From: Kyrpidia tusciae DSM 2912
GTDB lineage: Bacteria > Bacillota > Bacilli > Kyrpidiales > Kyrpidiaceae
Length of the DNA: 64,000 nt
Assembly (NCBI RefSeq): GCF_000092905.1
Contig: NC_014098.1
Coordinates: 930,001 to 994,000, forward strand
Direction of reading: 5' to 3'
The notes under the pieces were generated by a model. That model was not told the origin of the DNA and searched no databases. It saw only the letters and a program-made list of their open reading frames with translations. A program made the position numbers and the translations under genes. Below, piece by piece: positions 31,202-39,879 of this stretch (the first letter of the stretch is position 1; each line of letters starts with the position of its first letter).

Positions 31202-32314
31202 ATGGCGTTTCAGCCCAAAACCATCGAACCGATTCGGAAACAGCCCTGGGATTGGCTGACGAAAAATGAGTATGAAGAGGTCACGGTTCGGGAACAGCCG
31301 TATCTCCACGGACATTACCGATTCAAATACGGTAAAACGGAGTACGACATCTACGACCCGCGGTTCACACGGATCCGGGTCAAAGATTGGGACGCCTTCC
31401 GCGATCCCAAGCGTCTCTGGTACGAGACCTACACCCTGAGCCGCAAAAAAATGGCGGAAGATGTGGAGGGCGTTTTCGACCGGGCCCAGAAGCTGGGAAT
31501 CTACAATTGGGTATCCGATTCTTGGAAGGCATTCGCAAAAGATTTTTATACTCCGCTTCGCCATTACGAATATGCGGGCGCAGTCCAGCTGCAACACGTG
31601 GTGCGTTATGCCATGGGCTGTCCAATCGAGCAGACGGCGACCTACACCGCTTTCGACAAACAGGGACGCGCTCAGTGGCTAAGCGTATGGGCTCTTGAGG
31701 TGGTCGGCGACGAAGGCCTGCCCGCTTTGGAACGGGGCCGGGATCTTTGGGTGAATGACAAAGCTTACGACGGGCTGCGTCGATATATGGAGCACGTCCT
31801 GGTCGCCGAGGACTGGGCGGAAGCGTTGGTCGCATTGCATCTGACCCTGGGACCGCTTCTGGACAGGATCTTGTACCAAGAGATGAACGAGGTGGCCTTG
31901 GCACACCGGGATGCGGTGATCTCCGAGCTGGCGTTGGTGTGCGCGGAACAGGTCCAGTGGCAGGAACAATGGACGGAGACGCTGTTCAAGATGGTGGCCG
32001 AGGATCCGACCCTAAGTCGCTGGGAGTATCTCAAGGCGCTCGGTTATGAAAATTGGCCGGGAGATTACCGGTGGGGGAAGACACTGAGCGATCCTCGGTT
32101 AACTCCTGAGGAGGAAAAAACGAACCAAGAAATTCTGGAATCCTGGGTCAATCAGTGGTTGCCCAGGGCGGTAGAGGCTGTGAAATCACTTCAATCCCTC
32201 ATGGACCGGCACGGCATCGCGTTCTCGGTCGAACAATCGGTCGACCGGAATCTTCAGGAAAACGTTTATCCAAGACTGCAACGAATGGGTATTCTCGCAC
32301 ACGCGCCTGTGTGA
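31202..32314 (+). CDS. dmpL: phenol hydroxylase beta subunit (DmpL/P1 type)
   Basis: The 370-residue helical protein belongs to the ferritin-like beta subunits of bacterial multicomponent monooxygenases, lacking the full iron ligand set. The N-terminal KTIEPIRKQPWDWLTKNEYEEVTV region, YDPRFTRIRVKDWDAFRDPKRLWYETY and the Gln-rich C-terminal helices follow the DmpL/TmoE pattern. It forms the (alpha-beta-gamma)2 hydroxylase with the two genes downstream. It is about 40 residues longer than DmpL of Pseudomonas. It follows the ferredoxin gene by 16 nt with an AGGGGAGGAAG site. Confidence 0.9.
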   Translation: MAFQPKTIEPIRKQPWDWLTKNEYEEVTVREQPYLHGHYRFKYGKTEYDIYDPRFTRIRVKDWDAFRDPKRLWYETYTLSRKKMAEDVEGVFDRAQKLGIYNWVSDSWKAFAKDFYTPLRHYEYAGAVQLQHVVRYAMGCPIEQTATYTAFDKQGRAQWLSVWALEVVGDEGLPALERGRDLWVNDKAYDGLRRYMEHVLVAEDWAEALVALHLTLGPLLDRILYQEMNEVALAHRDAVISELALVCAEQVQWQEQWTETLFKMVAEDPTLSRWEYLKALGYENWPGDYRWGKTLSDPRLTPEEEKTNQEILESWVNQWLPRAVEAVKSLQSLMDRHGIAFSVEQSVDRNLQENVYPRLQRMGILAHAPV

Positions 32315-32332
32315 AAAAGGGAGGGTTCGGGG

Positions 32333-32632
32333 ATGACTGTGGACCAGGGCCAATATGTGGGGATGGATTTGGACAAGAACGGCGGCCCGGTGGTGGATGC
32401 CATTGTCGAAGCCATTCAGGCGGACAATCCGGGGGTTGAATTGGTTGACTTCAATGTCTATGTCAAAGTGAAATCGCCGATGAAATTGCTGTTGCGCCGG
32501 GAGAAAGTGGAGGAGGCTCTCGGTAGGGATTGGTCGATGGACGAGTTGCATGTGTTCATGTCTTCTTATTTCGGATTCATCGAAGAGTGGGACGAGGATC
32601 ATCTCGTCATTCGATGGAACCGCGACAATTGA
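32333..32632 (+). CDS. dmpM: phenol hydroxylase effector/regulatory protein (DmpM/MmoB type)
   Basis: The 99-residue cofactor-free protein matches the MmoB/DmpM family: it starts VGMDLDKNGGPVVDAIVEAI, continues NPGVELVDFNVYVKVKSP and ends with the R-W-x-M-D-E-L-segment (DWSMDELHVFMSSYFG). Such proteins dock on the hydroxylase and allow productive oxygen activation. The order beta-effector-alpha-gamma is that of dmpLMNO. Confidence 0.92.
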   Translation: MTVDQGQYVGMDLDKNGGPVVDAIVEAIQADNPGVELVDFNVYVKVKSPMKLLLRREKVEEALGRDWSMDELHVFMSSYFGFIEEWDEDHLVIRWNRDN

Positions 32633-32669
32633 TGGATCAAAGCGAGACGGATCCGAAGGAGGAATCGAG

Positions 32670-34178
32670 ATGGCGAAACTTTCGGCGGGTGCCAGGTACA
32701 AGGCGCTGACCAGGGATTTGATGTGGGACCCGAAAGACGTGGATTTTAAGCAGATTTATCCGTTGGTGGAAGCCGAGGGCATCCGCATCAAAGATCCGAA
32801 GCGGTGGGAAGACCCCTTTCGGATGACCTTCAATCAATATGTCAAGATTCAAGCGGAAAAGGAACACCTGCACCACGCGATTCGAAGTGCTTTCGAAGCG
32901 AACCACGGACACGCCCGAATCGTGGACAGTCGGTGGTTTGAAGGGGTCAAAGCGTTTGCGGTGGCCGTCCAGCCGGCGGAGTACTCGGCTCATCGGCTCA
33001 TGGCGTATATCGGGCGCAACATTCCGATCGAGGCGATTCGTTTCGCGACCTTCAATCAAGCGGTGGATGAGTTGCGGCATGCCCAAATTGAAATTAAACA
33101 TTACGCTCACATGAGCAAGTACTACGACGGTCTGCACGCTTATGCAAAAACCAATGAGAACCTGTGGTTTAACACGGTGCCGAAATCCTTCTTTGACGAC
33201 GCCCTCACCTCGGGTCCTTTCGAAGCGCTGATTGCCATTGCGTTCTCCTTTGAATACGTATTTACGAACATTTTGTTCCTGCCTTTCGCCGCGTCGGCTG
33301 CGGCGGTGGGGGATGAGCATTTCGCATCGGTGGGCAAGAGCGTGCAATCCGACGAGTCGCGCCATATGGCCCTGGGGATGGCGGCCTTGAAAATGTTGCT
33401 GGAAGAAGATGATCGCAATATCCCCATCGTTCAGCGGTGGCTGGACAAATGGTATTGGCGTTGTTATCGAATCTTTTCCGTGATCTCGACCTTGGTGGAT
33501 TATTATCCTCGGGTGCGGGCCATCTCCTGGAAGAAAGCCTTTGAAATGTATGTGGAAGATCAGGTTCTGAACGGGTTGTTTAAAGACCTGTACAAGTACG
33601 GGATCCGGCCGCCGCGGAATTTCGAGGATACGATCAAAGAGAAGGAGCACTATTCCCACGCGACCATGCGCATTCTCGATCATTACAAGCATGCGAACTA
33701 CTTCCGCGGGTTCCGGTTACAGCCGGACGATTACGAATGGCTGTCCAATGAGTATCCCAATACGTTTGAACGCTATTATGCTCCGTTCTTCCGAAAAATG
33801 GACGATCATGTGATGGCGGTGGCCGCTCCCGGTCTGCCGGCGGTTTGCGCGGTCTGTCAAGTTCCCTGCGAATTCCCGGATCCCGATCATCCGGATCGGA
33901 TGTGGACCCAATATGCCGAGTACAACGGCAAAACGCACATGTTTTGTTCCCCCGGCTGCAGGGATATCTTCCTCGAAGAACCGGAAAAATACATGCAGTG
34001 GTGGTGGCCGGCGGAATCGTATCTGTCCGGAGAGTTTGGGCCGACCCTGTCGGACATGTTCGAGTACTTCGGGTTCACCCCGGAGGAAGCCAACGAGCAC
34101 TACAGTTCTCGGGACTATCACCGGTGGATCCGCTATCGGGAACAGTTGGGCCTGGATAAAACGTTTCAAGTGGTGTAG
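32670..34178 (+). CDS. dmpN: phenol hydroxylase alpha subunit, diiron oxygenase (DmpN type)
   Basis: The 502-residue catalytic subunit inserts one oxygen atom into the aromatic ring. The carboxylate-bridged diiron ligands are visible as Glu104 (PAEYSAH), Glu134 and His137 (DELRHAQ), Glu195 (SFEYVF), Glu229 and His232 (DESRHMA), almost exactly the toluene/phenol monooxygenase numbering. A Cys-containing YHS-like segment (CAVCQVPCEF to FCSPGCRDIF, about 393-430) follows. ATG 32670 is six bases after AGGAGGAA. Phenol is the likely substrate from operon context; benzene, toluene or cresols are not excluded. Confidence 0.95.
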   Translation: MAKLSAGARYKALTRDLMWDPKDVDFKQIYPLVEAEGIRIKDPKRWEDPFRMTFNQYVKIQAEKEHLHHAIRSAFEANHGHARIVDSRWFEGVKAFAVAVQPAEYSAHRLMAYIGRNIPIEAIRFATFNQAVDELRHAQIEIKHYAHMSKYYDGLHAYAKTNENLWFNTVPKSFFDDALTSGPFEALIAIAFSFEYVFTNILFLPFAASAAAVGDEHFASVGKSVQSDESRHMALGMAALKMLLEEDDRNIPIVQRWLDKWYWRCYRIFSVISTLVDYYPRVRAISWKKAFEMYVEDQVLNGLFKDLYKYGIRPPRNFEDTIKEKEHYSHATMRILDHYKHANYFRGFRLQPDDYEWLSNEYPNTFERYYAPFFRKMDDHVMAVAAPGLPAVCAVCQVPCEFPDPDHPDRMWTQYAEYNGKTHMFCSPGCRDIFLEEPEKYMQWWWPAESYLSGEFGPTLSDMFEYFGFTPEEANEHYSSRDYHRWIRYREQLGLDKTFQVV

Positions 34179-34193
34179 AGAGGAGCGATCGGC

Positions 34194-34439
34194 GTGTTCG
34201 TCTGGGTCAGAGTGACGTTTGACGACCGGTTTCTTTGTCACCAGGGGCTGCCTGTACAGCCGGAGATGAAGGGAAAGGAATTGCTAGATGCCATAACCAA
34301 GATGTGGGAGCTGCCGGGGGACCGGGCGTATCGAGTGGTGCGCGTTCATCCAAGCGGAATGAAGGAGATCGAATTAGAACGCACCCTTCAGGAGAATGGG
34401 ATTCGGGACGGGGACCCTGTGGATCTTGAGGTGGCCTGA
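34194..34439 (+). CDS. dmpO: hydroxylase gamma subunit, short ubiquitin-like (DmpO position, TmoB-like size)
   Basis: The 81-residue protein occupies the DmpO position after the alpha subunit but is much shorter than Pseudomonas DmpO (about 119 residues). Its pattern of short strands, one helix (GKELLDAITKMW) and the ending TLQENGIRDGDPVDLEVA resembles the ubiquitin-like TmoB gamma subunits of toluene 4-monooxygenase and YukD-type proteins. Start is GTG 34194 after GAGGAG. Structural role in the hydroxylase is inferred from position. The gene symbol is positional. Confidence 0.7.
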   Translation: MFVWVRVTFDDRFLCHQGLPVQPEMKGKELLDAITKMWELPGDRAYRVVRVHPSGMKEIELERTLQENGIRDGDPVDLEVA

Positions 34440-34453
34440 TGGAGGGAACGCAC

Positions 34454-35305
34454 ATGATGGGAGATCCCGGGTCCGTTCAAGAAGGACAATACGTCGATGC
34501 TGGCGGTGTTCGCACGCATTTCCATGTGCAGGGAGAAGGCCCGCGTGTTGTGCTGATTCACGGCTCGGGGCCCGGGGTGTCGGCGTGGGCCAACTGGGGA
34601 AGGATTCTTCCCCGGTTGGCTGCTCGGTTTCGGGTATACGCCCTGGATGTGGTGGGCTTCGGCAAAACGGAGCGCCCAGAGGGGATCCGATACCATCTCG
34701 AAACGTGGGTTGAACATGTGAAAAACTTTATGGACGCGGTGGATGCCGTACCGGCCCTTGTGGTGGGCAATTCCATGGGTGGAGCGGTGGCCCTGCGGCT
34801 GGCGGCGACCCATGCAGAATATGTCCGTGGGCTCGTGTTGATGGGGTCGGTTGGTGTACCCTTCCGGATCACCGAAGGATTGGATGCCGTTTGGGGTTAC
34901 CGGGCTCGAGGAATTGAAGAGATGGAGCGGATTCTCGATATTTTTTCGTTCAATAAAGCTCTACTGACTCCGGAATTGGCTAAACTACGTTATGAAGCCA
35001 GTCTGGAACCTGAGTCCCGCTCGGCATATGAACAGATGTTTCCCGAACCGCGGCAGCGCCATGTGGACGCGATGGTGACGCCGGACGACGCAGTTCGCAA
35101 AATCGACCGGCCGGCTCTGGTGATTCACGGACGTGAGGATCGGGTGATTCCGGTGGACAATTCGTACCGACTGTTCCATCTGTTGCCCAACGCGGAGCTT
35201 CATGTCTTCGGCCGTTGCGGCCATTGGACCCAGATCGAGCGCCGGGAGGAATTCTGCGAGCTGGTGGAGAGTTTTTTCGAACGGGTTTCTCGGTTCGAAG
35301 ACTAG
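34454..35305 (+). CDS. dmpD: 2-hydroxymuconate semialdehyde hydrolase
   Basis: It hydrolyses the ring-cleavage product to 2-hydroxypenta-2,4-dienoate and formate (or another acid from substituted catechols). The 283-residue alpha/beta hydrolase shows the oxyanion segment HGSGPGVSAWANW, the nucleophile Ser107 in GNSMGG, an Asp near 228 in HGREDRVIP and His near 257 in FGRCGHWTQIE. The ATG at 34454 sits seven bases from GGAGGG; an ATG at 34439 overlaps the previous stop. It supplies the hydrolytic branch, complementing dmpC-I-H downstream. Confidence 0.9.
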   Translation: MMGDPGSVQEGQYVDAGGVRTHFHVQGEGPRVVLIHGSGPGVSAWANWGRILPRLAARFRVYALDVVGFGKTERPEGIRYHLETWVEHVKNFMDAVDAVPALVVGNSMGGAVALRLAATHAEYVRGLVLMGSVGVPFRITEGLDAVWGYRARGIEEMERILDIFSFNKALLTPELAKLRYEASLEPESRSAYEQMFPEPRQRHVDAMVTPDDAVRKIDRPALVIHGREDRVIPVDNSYRLFHLLPNAELHVFGRCGHWTQIERREEFCELVESFFERVSRFED

Positions 35306-35350
35306 GAGGGATTGAATGACGCCTTCAGTGCCGCGAAGGGAAGATGCTTC

Positions 35351-37240
35351 ATGAAGGCCCGTCAGTTGTTGCTCGATCAACTGCTGGAGATCAACCCCCG
35401 AACGGGCATTATTACCCTCAATGGAAGCCGCATGGCTTTGATGGAGACCTCGGCTCTCGGTCTATTGCGGAGAGATCTGGTGGCCACCTTGGGCATGGAT
35501 CGGGCAAAAGGGTTTCTCATGCGGTACGGTTACGCATGCGGGCAGAGTGACGCCAAGGCGGTACGATCGATGTTCGAGTGGGATTCTCCCGATGAGTTAT
35601 TTTTGGCGGGGCCTCAGTTGCATACCGTGGAAGGTATTGTGACGGTGGAACCGTTGGAGCTGAATGTGGATTGGGAGTCCGGTTCAATGGTGTTCACCGG
35701 GGAATGGCGCCACTCCTATGAGGCGGATGAACATCTGCACCATTTCGGCGTGAGTGAAGAGCCGGTTTGCTGGACGTTGGTGGGTTATGCCAGCGGATAT
35801 CTGACGGAGATTTTCGGCCATCGGGTTTTGGTTTATGAACCTGAATGTCGTGGACAAGGGGATGCGCGGTGTGTGTACACAGCGAAAAGTTGGAATCTGT
35901 GTACGGATGCCGAGCGTCTCCTCGGCCGCTACTACGAAGCGGAATCGTTGGCCACAGAATTAGACGCGGCTTACCAACGGATCTCGCTTCTGAATCAGAC
36001 CTGGAGGGAGTCGGTGGCTCTTCACCGAAGGTTAAGTGACCTGATGTTCGAGGGAAAAACCCTGGATGAAATCGTTCGGGTCATCGGCGACGCCCTGCAT
36101 CGCAGCGTCTTTGTTGAGAATCAGAAGGGCCGTTTGTTGTCGGAGTCGGTCATGAAACTCGACCATCGGAATGCCTATCGAAATTGGAAGGCTCGGTCCG
36201 GCTCGGCGGCCCAAATGGGAAAAACGATTTCAGCCGGGAAAACCGAATGTTGGGAGTACGACGCGACCTATGTAGAGGTCTTGGTGATCGGAACCTCAAC
36301 CCATTCTTTTGGACATCTTTGCCTGATCGGCGAAGAACCTCTTGCTGAAGAGGAGTTGATTCTGGCGGAGCGTGCAAGCAACATCTGTGCCATACAGCTG
36401 TTTCAAGAACGGCTTATCGTTCAAGAAGCTCGTCTGCATCTGGCCGATTTCCTCGACGAAGTGATCAGCGGTCGATTTGATGAGCAGACACTGATTCGCC
36501 GCGCCAGGCTGCTGGATATTGATCCCGAGGAACCGCGGCGCATGATGGCGTTCCGTGTTGAGCCCGAGGAAGAACTGTTGGAAGTGTGTGAGTACGTTCG
36601 GCAAAAATATCCGGGGTTTGAAGCATTCCCAAAAAACGGATATTTGATCGGCCTGTACTCTTTGTCGCAGCTGCGCAGGTGGGGGGATGGGGTGGATGAG
36701 TTCCTCCTATCGGTGTTGAACGCGTGCGAGAAAAAGTTTAAGGTCGTCCGAATCTTGGCCGGCTGCGGTCGGCTGGCGGAATCGGTGGGAAACATCGGAT
36801 ACAGTTATGACGATGCCGTGAGTATTGTTGATTTTCTCGAAGTTCTTGAAAATAGCGGGGTATCCCTTCGCTCGCGGTACGGTGTATACGAACAATTCCA
36901 AACATTGCTGCTGATTGTGAAGGCGGCCCCTCATAAGGAACTGGCCGATTTTTACCGGTCGGTCCTGGGTCGATTGGAAGAGTACGATCGAACGCACCAA
37001 GGAGAACTGTTGCCCACCTTGCGGGCTTATTTAGAACACACCGGAAACATTCGAAAAGTCGCCGGTGCCCTGTATGTATCGGAAACCGGTTTGCGATATC
37101 GAATTCGAAAAATCGAGGAACTGTGCCAGGTCAACCTGGATGACGGGGGGGATCGGTTCAAAATTCACTTGGCGTTGCAAATTCATGACAGTTTGTGTAC
37201 CCGAAAGGGCTCCGTGACGCGTCGGAAAACAGACAGATGA
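35351..37240 (+). CDS. aromatic-responsive regulator: XylR_N-V4R sensor with PucR-type HTH
   Basis: The 629-residue protein has an N-terminal half like the sensor part of DmpR/XylR: SALGLLRRDLVATLGMDRAKGFLMRYGYACG (its G-x-L-R-R-D-L and R-x-G-Y-A cores) and a V4R domain ending EPECRGQGDARCVYTAKSW. A variable GAF-like middle region follows, then a C-terminal PucR-type helix-turn-helix (LEHTGNIRKVAGALYVSETG, then LRYRIRKIEELC, about residues 570-605). The sigma-54 AAA+ domain of DmpR is absent. It probably senses phenols and activates this operon. ATG 35351 is used; TTG 35312 is in frame but lies too close to GGAGGG. Confidence 0.85.
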   Translation: MKARQLLLDQLLEINPRTGIITLNGSRMALMETSALGLLRRDLVATLGMDRAKGFLMRYGYACGQSDAKAVRSMFEWDSPDELFLAGPQLHTVEGIVTVEPLELNVDWESGSMVFTGEWRHSYEADEHLHHFGVSEEPVCWTLVGYASGYLTEIFGHRVLVYEPECRGQGDARCVYTAKSWNLCTDAERLLGRYYEAESLATELDAAYQRISLLNQTWRESVALHRRLSDLMFEGKTLDEIVRVIGDALHRSVFVENQKGRLLSESVMKLDHRNAYRNWKARSGSAAQMGKTISAGKTECWEYDATYVEVLVIGTSTHSFGHLCLIGEEPLAEEELILAERASNICAIQLFQERLIVQEARLHLADFLDEVISGRFDEQTLIRRARLLDIDPEEPRRMMAFRVEPEEELLEVCEYVRQKYPGFEAFPKNGYLIGLYSLSQLRRWGDGVDEFLLSVLNACEKKFKVVRILAGCGRLAESVGNIGYSYDDAVSIVDFLEVLENSGVSLRSRYGVYEQFQTLLLIVKAAPHKELADFYRSVLGRLEEYDRTHQGELLPTLRAYLEHTGNIRKVAGALYVSETGLRYRIRKIEELCQVNLDDGGDRFKIHLALQIHDSLCTRKGSVTRRKTDR

Positions 37241-37298
37241 AGTTCGGAGGCCCGTGTTGTGATCGAATGGAACCTGAATGGACGAAAGGGTGTTCGGT

Positions 37299-38330
37299 GT
37301 GAGTATTACTCAGCAACCCACGTTAACATACAAGATCCGCGTGGAGCCGCGAGGGGTTGAAATCAGTTGCAAAGAAGGCCAAACGGTCCTGGATGCGGTG
37401 CTGCGCAGCGGTCTGGCCGTTCCCTACGGCTGCAAACACGGCAACTGTTCTGCCTGTAAAGCTCGGGTCCTGGAAGGAGATTACCGGTTGATGGATCGGG
37501 TCTCCGAGTTCGCCTTGATGGGATTCGAGCGGGACGAGGGGTATATCTTGATGTGCAGCACGTTGCCGGAGAGCGATTTGGTCGTGGAGGTCGAAGAGGA
37601 AGACGAGGAGCCGGGGGTGCAGTTGTTCCCGGTTTACGATTTCGAAGCGGTGGTTCAAGACAATACGGCCTGCACTCATGACATTCACCGTATCCGCCTG
37701 GACCTGATCGAACCCGGGGATATCCCCTATGCGGCCGGGCAATTCTTCGAGTTTCGGATTCCGGAGTCGGAAGAAACGCGGGCGTACTCGGTGGCGACCC
37801 CGTACCGTCCGGGTGAACCGCTGGAGTTTCACGTCAGAAGGGTACCGGGGGGTGTGGGCTCGAATTACATGTGCGGCCTACAGCCGGGAGAGCGGGTGAT
37901 CGGTTCGGGACCGTATGGGAAAATGCAACTGCGGGATCGCAACAAAAATTTGCTCTTTGTCGCCGGCGGTTCCGGAATGGCCCCGATCAAAGGCTTGTTG
38001 GAAGAGTTGTTCTCGACTTCTTACGATTATGAAGCGTGGTTTTTCTACGGCGCGAGGTCCGTCCGAGATCTGTACCTGGCCGATTATTGGCGAGAGATGG
38101 AGCAGAAGCACGCCAACTTTCATTTTATTCCAGCTCTGTCCGAACGTGATCCGGCAGAGCCGTGGGACGGGGAAGAGGGATATATTGCCGATGTGGTGGC
38201 GCGGCAATTTGAACGGTTTGACGGCATGGACGCCTACCTGTGCGGTCCCCCGATGCTGATTCAGACCACGTTGAAAGTGTTGTACAAGGGTGGATTGCGC
38301 AGTTCGAACATTTTTTATGACGAGTTTTGA
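37299..38330 (+). CDS. dmpP: phenol hydroxylase reductase (DmpP type)
   Basis: It passes electrons from NAD(P)H through FAD and a [2Fe-2S] cluster to the hydroxylase. The 343-residue protein has a ferredoxin domain (C-x4-C-x2-C in YGCKHGNCSACKARV, last Cys in ILMCSTLP), an FAD domain with the R-x-Y-S motif (TRAYSVATPY, about 155) and an NAD domain with FVAGGSGMAPIKGLLEEL and the end CGPPMLI. GTG 37299 follows AAAGGGTG; ATG 37278 is in frame with a weak site. It is separated from dmpO by the hydrolase and regulator genes, unlike the contiguous dmpKLMNOP order. Confidence 0.94.
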   Translation: MSITQQPTLTYKIRVEPRGVEISCKEGQTVLDAVLRSGLAVPYGCKHGNCSACKARVLEGDYRLMDRVSEFALMGFERDEGYILMCSTLPESDLVVEVEEEDEEPGVQLFPVYDFEAVVQDNTACTHDIHRIRLDLIEPGDIPYAAGQFFEFRIPESEETRAYSVATPYRPGEPLEFHVRRVPGGVGSNYMCGLQPGERVIGSGPYGKMQLRDRNKNLLFVAGGSGMAPIKGLLEELFSTSYDYEAWFFYGARSVRDLYLADYWREMEQKHANFHFIPALSERDPAEPWDGEEGYIADVVARQFERFDGMDAYLCGPPMLIQTTLKVLYKGGLRSSNIFYDEF

Positions 38331-38357
38331 GCAATTTCATAATGTGGGAAAGTCCTC

Positions 38358-38385
38358 TTGCGGACAGTCATAGACCGTCTAAGAT
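38358..38385 (+). promoter_or_regulatory. possible internal promoter for the lower pathway genes
   Basis: TTGCGG (38358-38363) and TAAGAT (38380-38385) are 16 nt apart in the 97-nt gap before dmpC, the first sizeable gap in the cluster after the regulator. Match quality is moderate. Confidence 0.3.
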
Positions 38386-38427
38386 GGAATCATCCACTTC
38401 AATTTGGGAACAAGAGGGAGCGAGTGT

Positions 38428-39864
38428 ATGAAGCTGGTACAGCATTTTATCGACGGACGCTTTGTGGAATCGGAGAACGGCCGGCGGTTTGTGAATGTCA
38501 ATCCGGCGACCGGAGACGTCCTCGGGGAGGTGGCGGAAGGAGGGAAGCCCGAGATCGACCGGGCGGTGGCGGCGGCCCGGCGGGCTTTCGGCGAATGGGG
38601 GCGGATGCCCGTGGCGAAGCGATCGGCGATTCTGAATCGCATCGCCGACCTGATCGAGGAACGGAGCGAAGAGTTGGCCCGGTTGGAGACGCTGGATACA
38701 GGCAAACCTCTCAGTTTGTCCAGGACGTTGGATATTCCGCGGGCGGCGTACAATTTCAGGTTTTTTGCCGCTTTTGTCAAAGGCCTTGGGACTGAAGCGT
38801 TCCAGATGGATGATGTGGCGCTGAATTACGTGTTGCGCCGTCCGGTGGGGGTGGCGGGGCTCATTTCACCGTGGAACCTGCCCCTTTTGCTTCTGACCTG
38901 GAAGGTGGCGCCGTGTTTGGCCGCGGGGAACACATGTGTGATCAAGCCGGCGGAACTGACGCCCATGACGGCGACAAAATTGGCGGAGATCTGCCAGGAG
39001 GCCGGGCTGCCGGACGGCGTGCTCAACGTGGTGCACGGGTTTGGGCCCGATGCGGCGGGATCGGCGCTGACCGAGCATCCGGACGTGAACCTGATCTCTT
39101 TGACCGGAGAGACCACCACCGGCAAAGCGGTGATGCGGGCGGCCGCCACGAACCTCAAGCGGGTGGCCTTTGAACTGGGGGGTAAAAACCCGAACATCAT
39201 TTTTGCCGATGCGGATTTGGACGACGCCGTGGAGACGACGGTCCGGTCGAGTTTCTCGAACCAAGGCGAGGTGTGCCTGTGCGGATCCCGGGTGTATGTG
39301 GAGCGGCCGATTTACGATGAGTTTTTGCGGCGGATGGTGGAGAAAGCCAAAGGTCTGGTTGTGGGCGATCCCTTTGACGAGAAGACCAACGTCGGCGCAC
39401 TGATCAGCGAAGAGCACCTGCACCGGGTGGAAGGGTTTATCGAGCGGGCGGTGAAAGAGGGTGGCCGGATCCTGGTGGGCGGCCGGCGGCCGGAGCACAT
39501 GACCCGGGGGTACTACTTGGAGCCGACGATCATTGTGGACGTCGACCGGCGGTGCGAGATCGTGCAACAAGAGGTGTTCGGCCCGGTCATCACGGTCCAG
39601 CCCTTCGACAGCGAGGAAGAGGTGATCGAGCAGGCCAACGATACCCATTATGGCTTGAGCGCCACGATTTGGACCACGAACCTCAAGCGGGCCCATCGGG
39701 TGGCGGCGCGGCTGGAGGCGGGGATCATCTGGATCAACACGTGGTTTCTACGGGATCTGCGAACGCCCTTCGGGGGGATGAAACAGAGCGGCATCGGCCG
39801 GGAGGGCGGCGTGCACAGTTTTGAGTTTTTCACGGAACTGACCAATGTGTGCGTGAAGTTGTGA
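38428..39864 (+). CDS. dmpC: 2-hydroxymuconate semialdehyde dehydrogenase
   Basis: It oxidises the ring-cleavage semialdehyde with NAD to 2-hydroxymuconate (4-oxalocrotonate). The 478-residue ALDH has the ISPWNLPLLLLTWKVAPCLAAGN block split by its PWN motif, the general-base Glu in FELGGKNPNIIF near residue 250, and the catalytic Cys in NQGEVCLCGSRVYVERP near residue 287. The ending ...FFTELTNVCVKL is typical of HMSD enzymes. ATG 38428 follows GAGGGAG; TTG 38404 is in frame upstream. Confidence 0.94.
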   Translation: MKLVQHFIDGRFVESENGRRFVNVNPATGDVLGEVAEGGKPEIDRAVAAARRAFGEWGRMPVAKRSAILNRIADLIEERSEELARLETLDTGKPLSLSRTLDIPRAAYNFRFFAAFVKGLGTEAFQMDDVALNYVLRRPVGVAGLISPWNLPLLLLTWKVAPCLAAGNTCVIKPAELTPMTATKLAEICQEAGLPDGVLNVVHGFGPDAAGSALTEHPDVNLISLTGETTTGKAVMRAAATNLKRVAFELGGKNPNIIFADADLDDAVETTVRSSFSNQGEVCLCGSRVYVERPIYDEFLRRMVEKAKGLVVGDPFDEKTNVGALISEEHLHRVEGFIERAVKEGGRILVGGRRPEHMTRGYYLEPTIIVDVDRRCEIVQQEVFGPVITVQPFDSEEEVIEQANDTHYGLSATIWTTNLKRAHRVAARLEAGIIWINTWFLRDLRTPFGGMKQSGIGREGGVHSFEFFTELTNVCVKL

Positions 39865-39879
39865 GGAGGGAGGGTCAGA

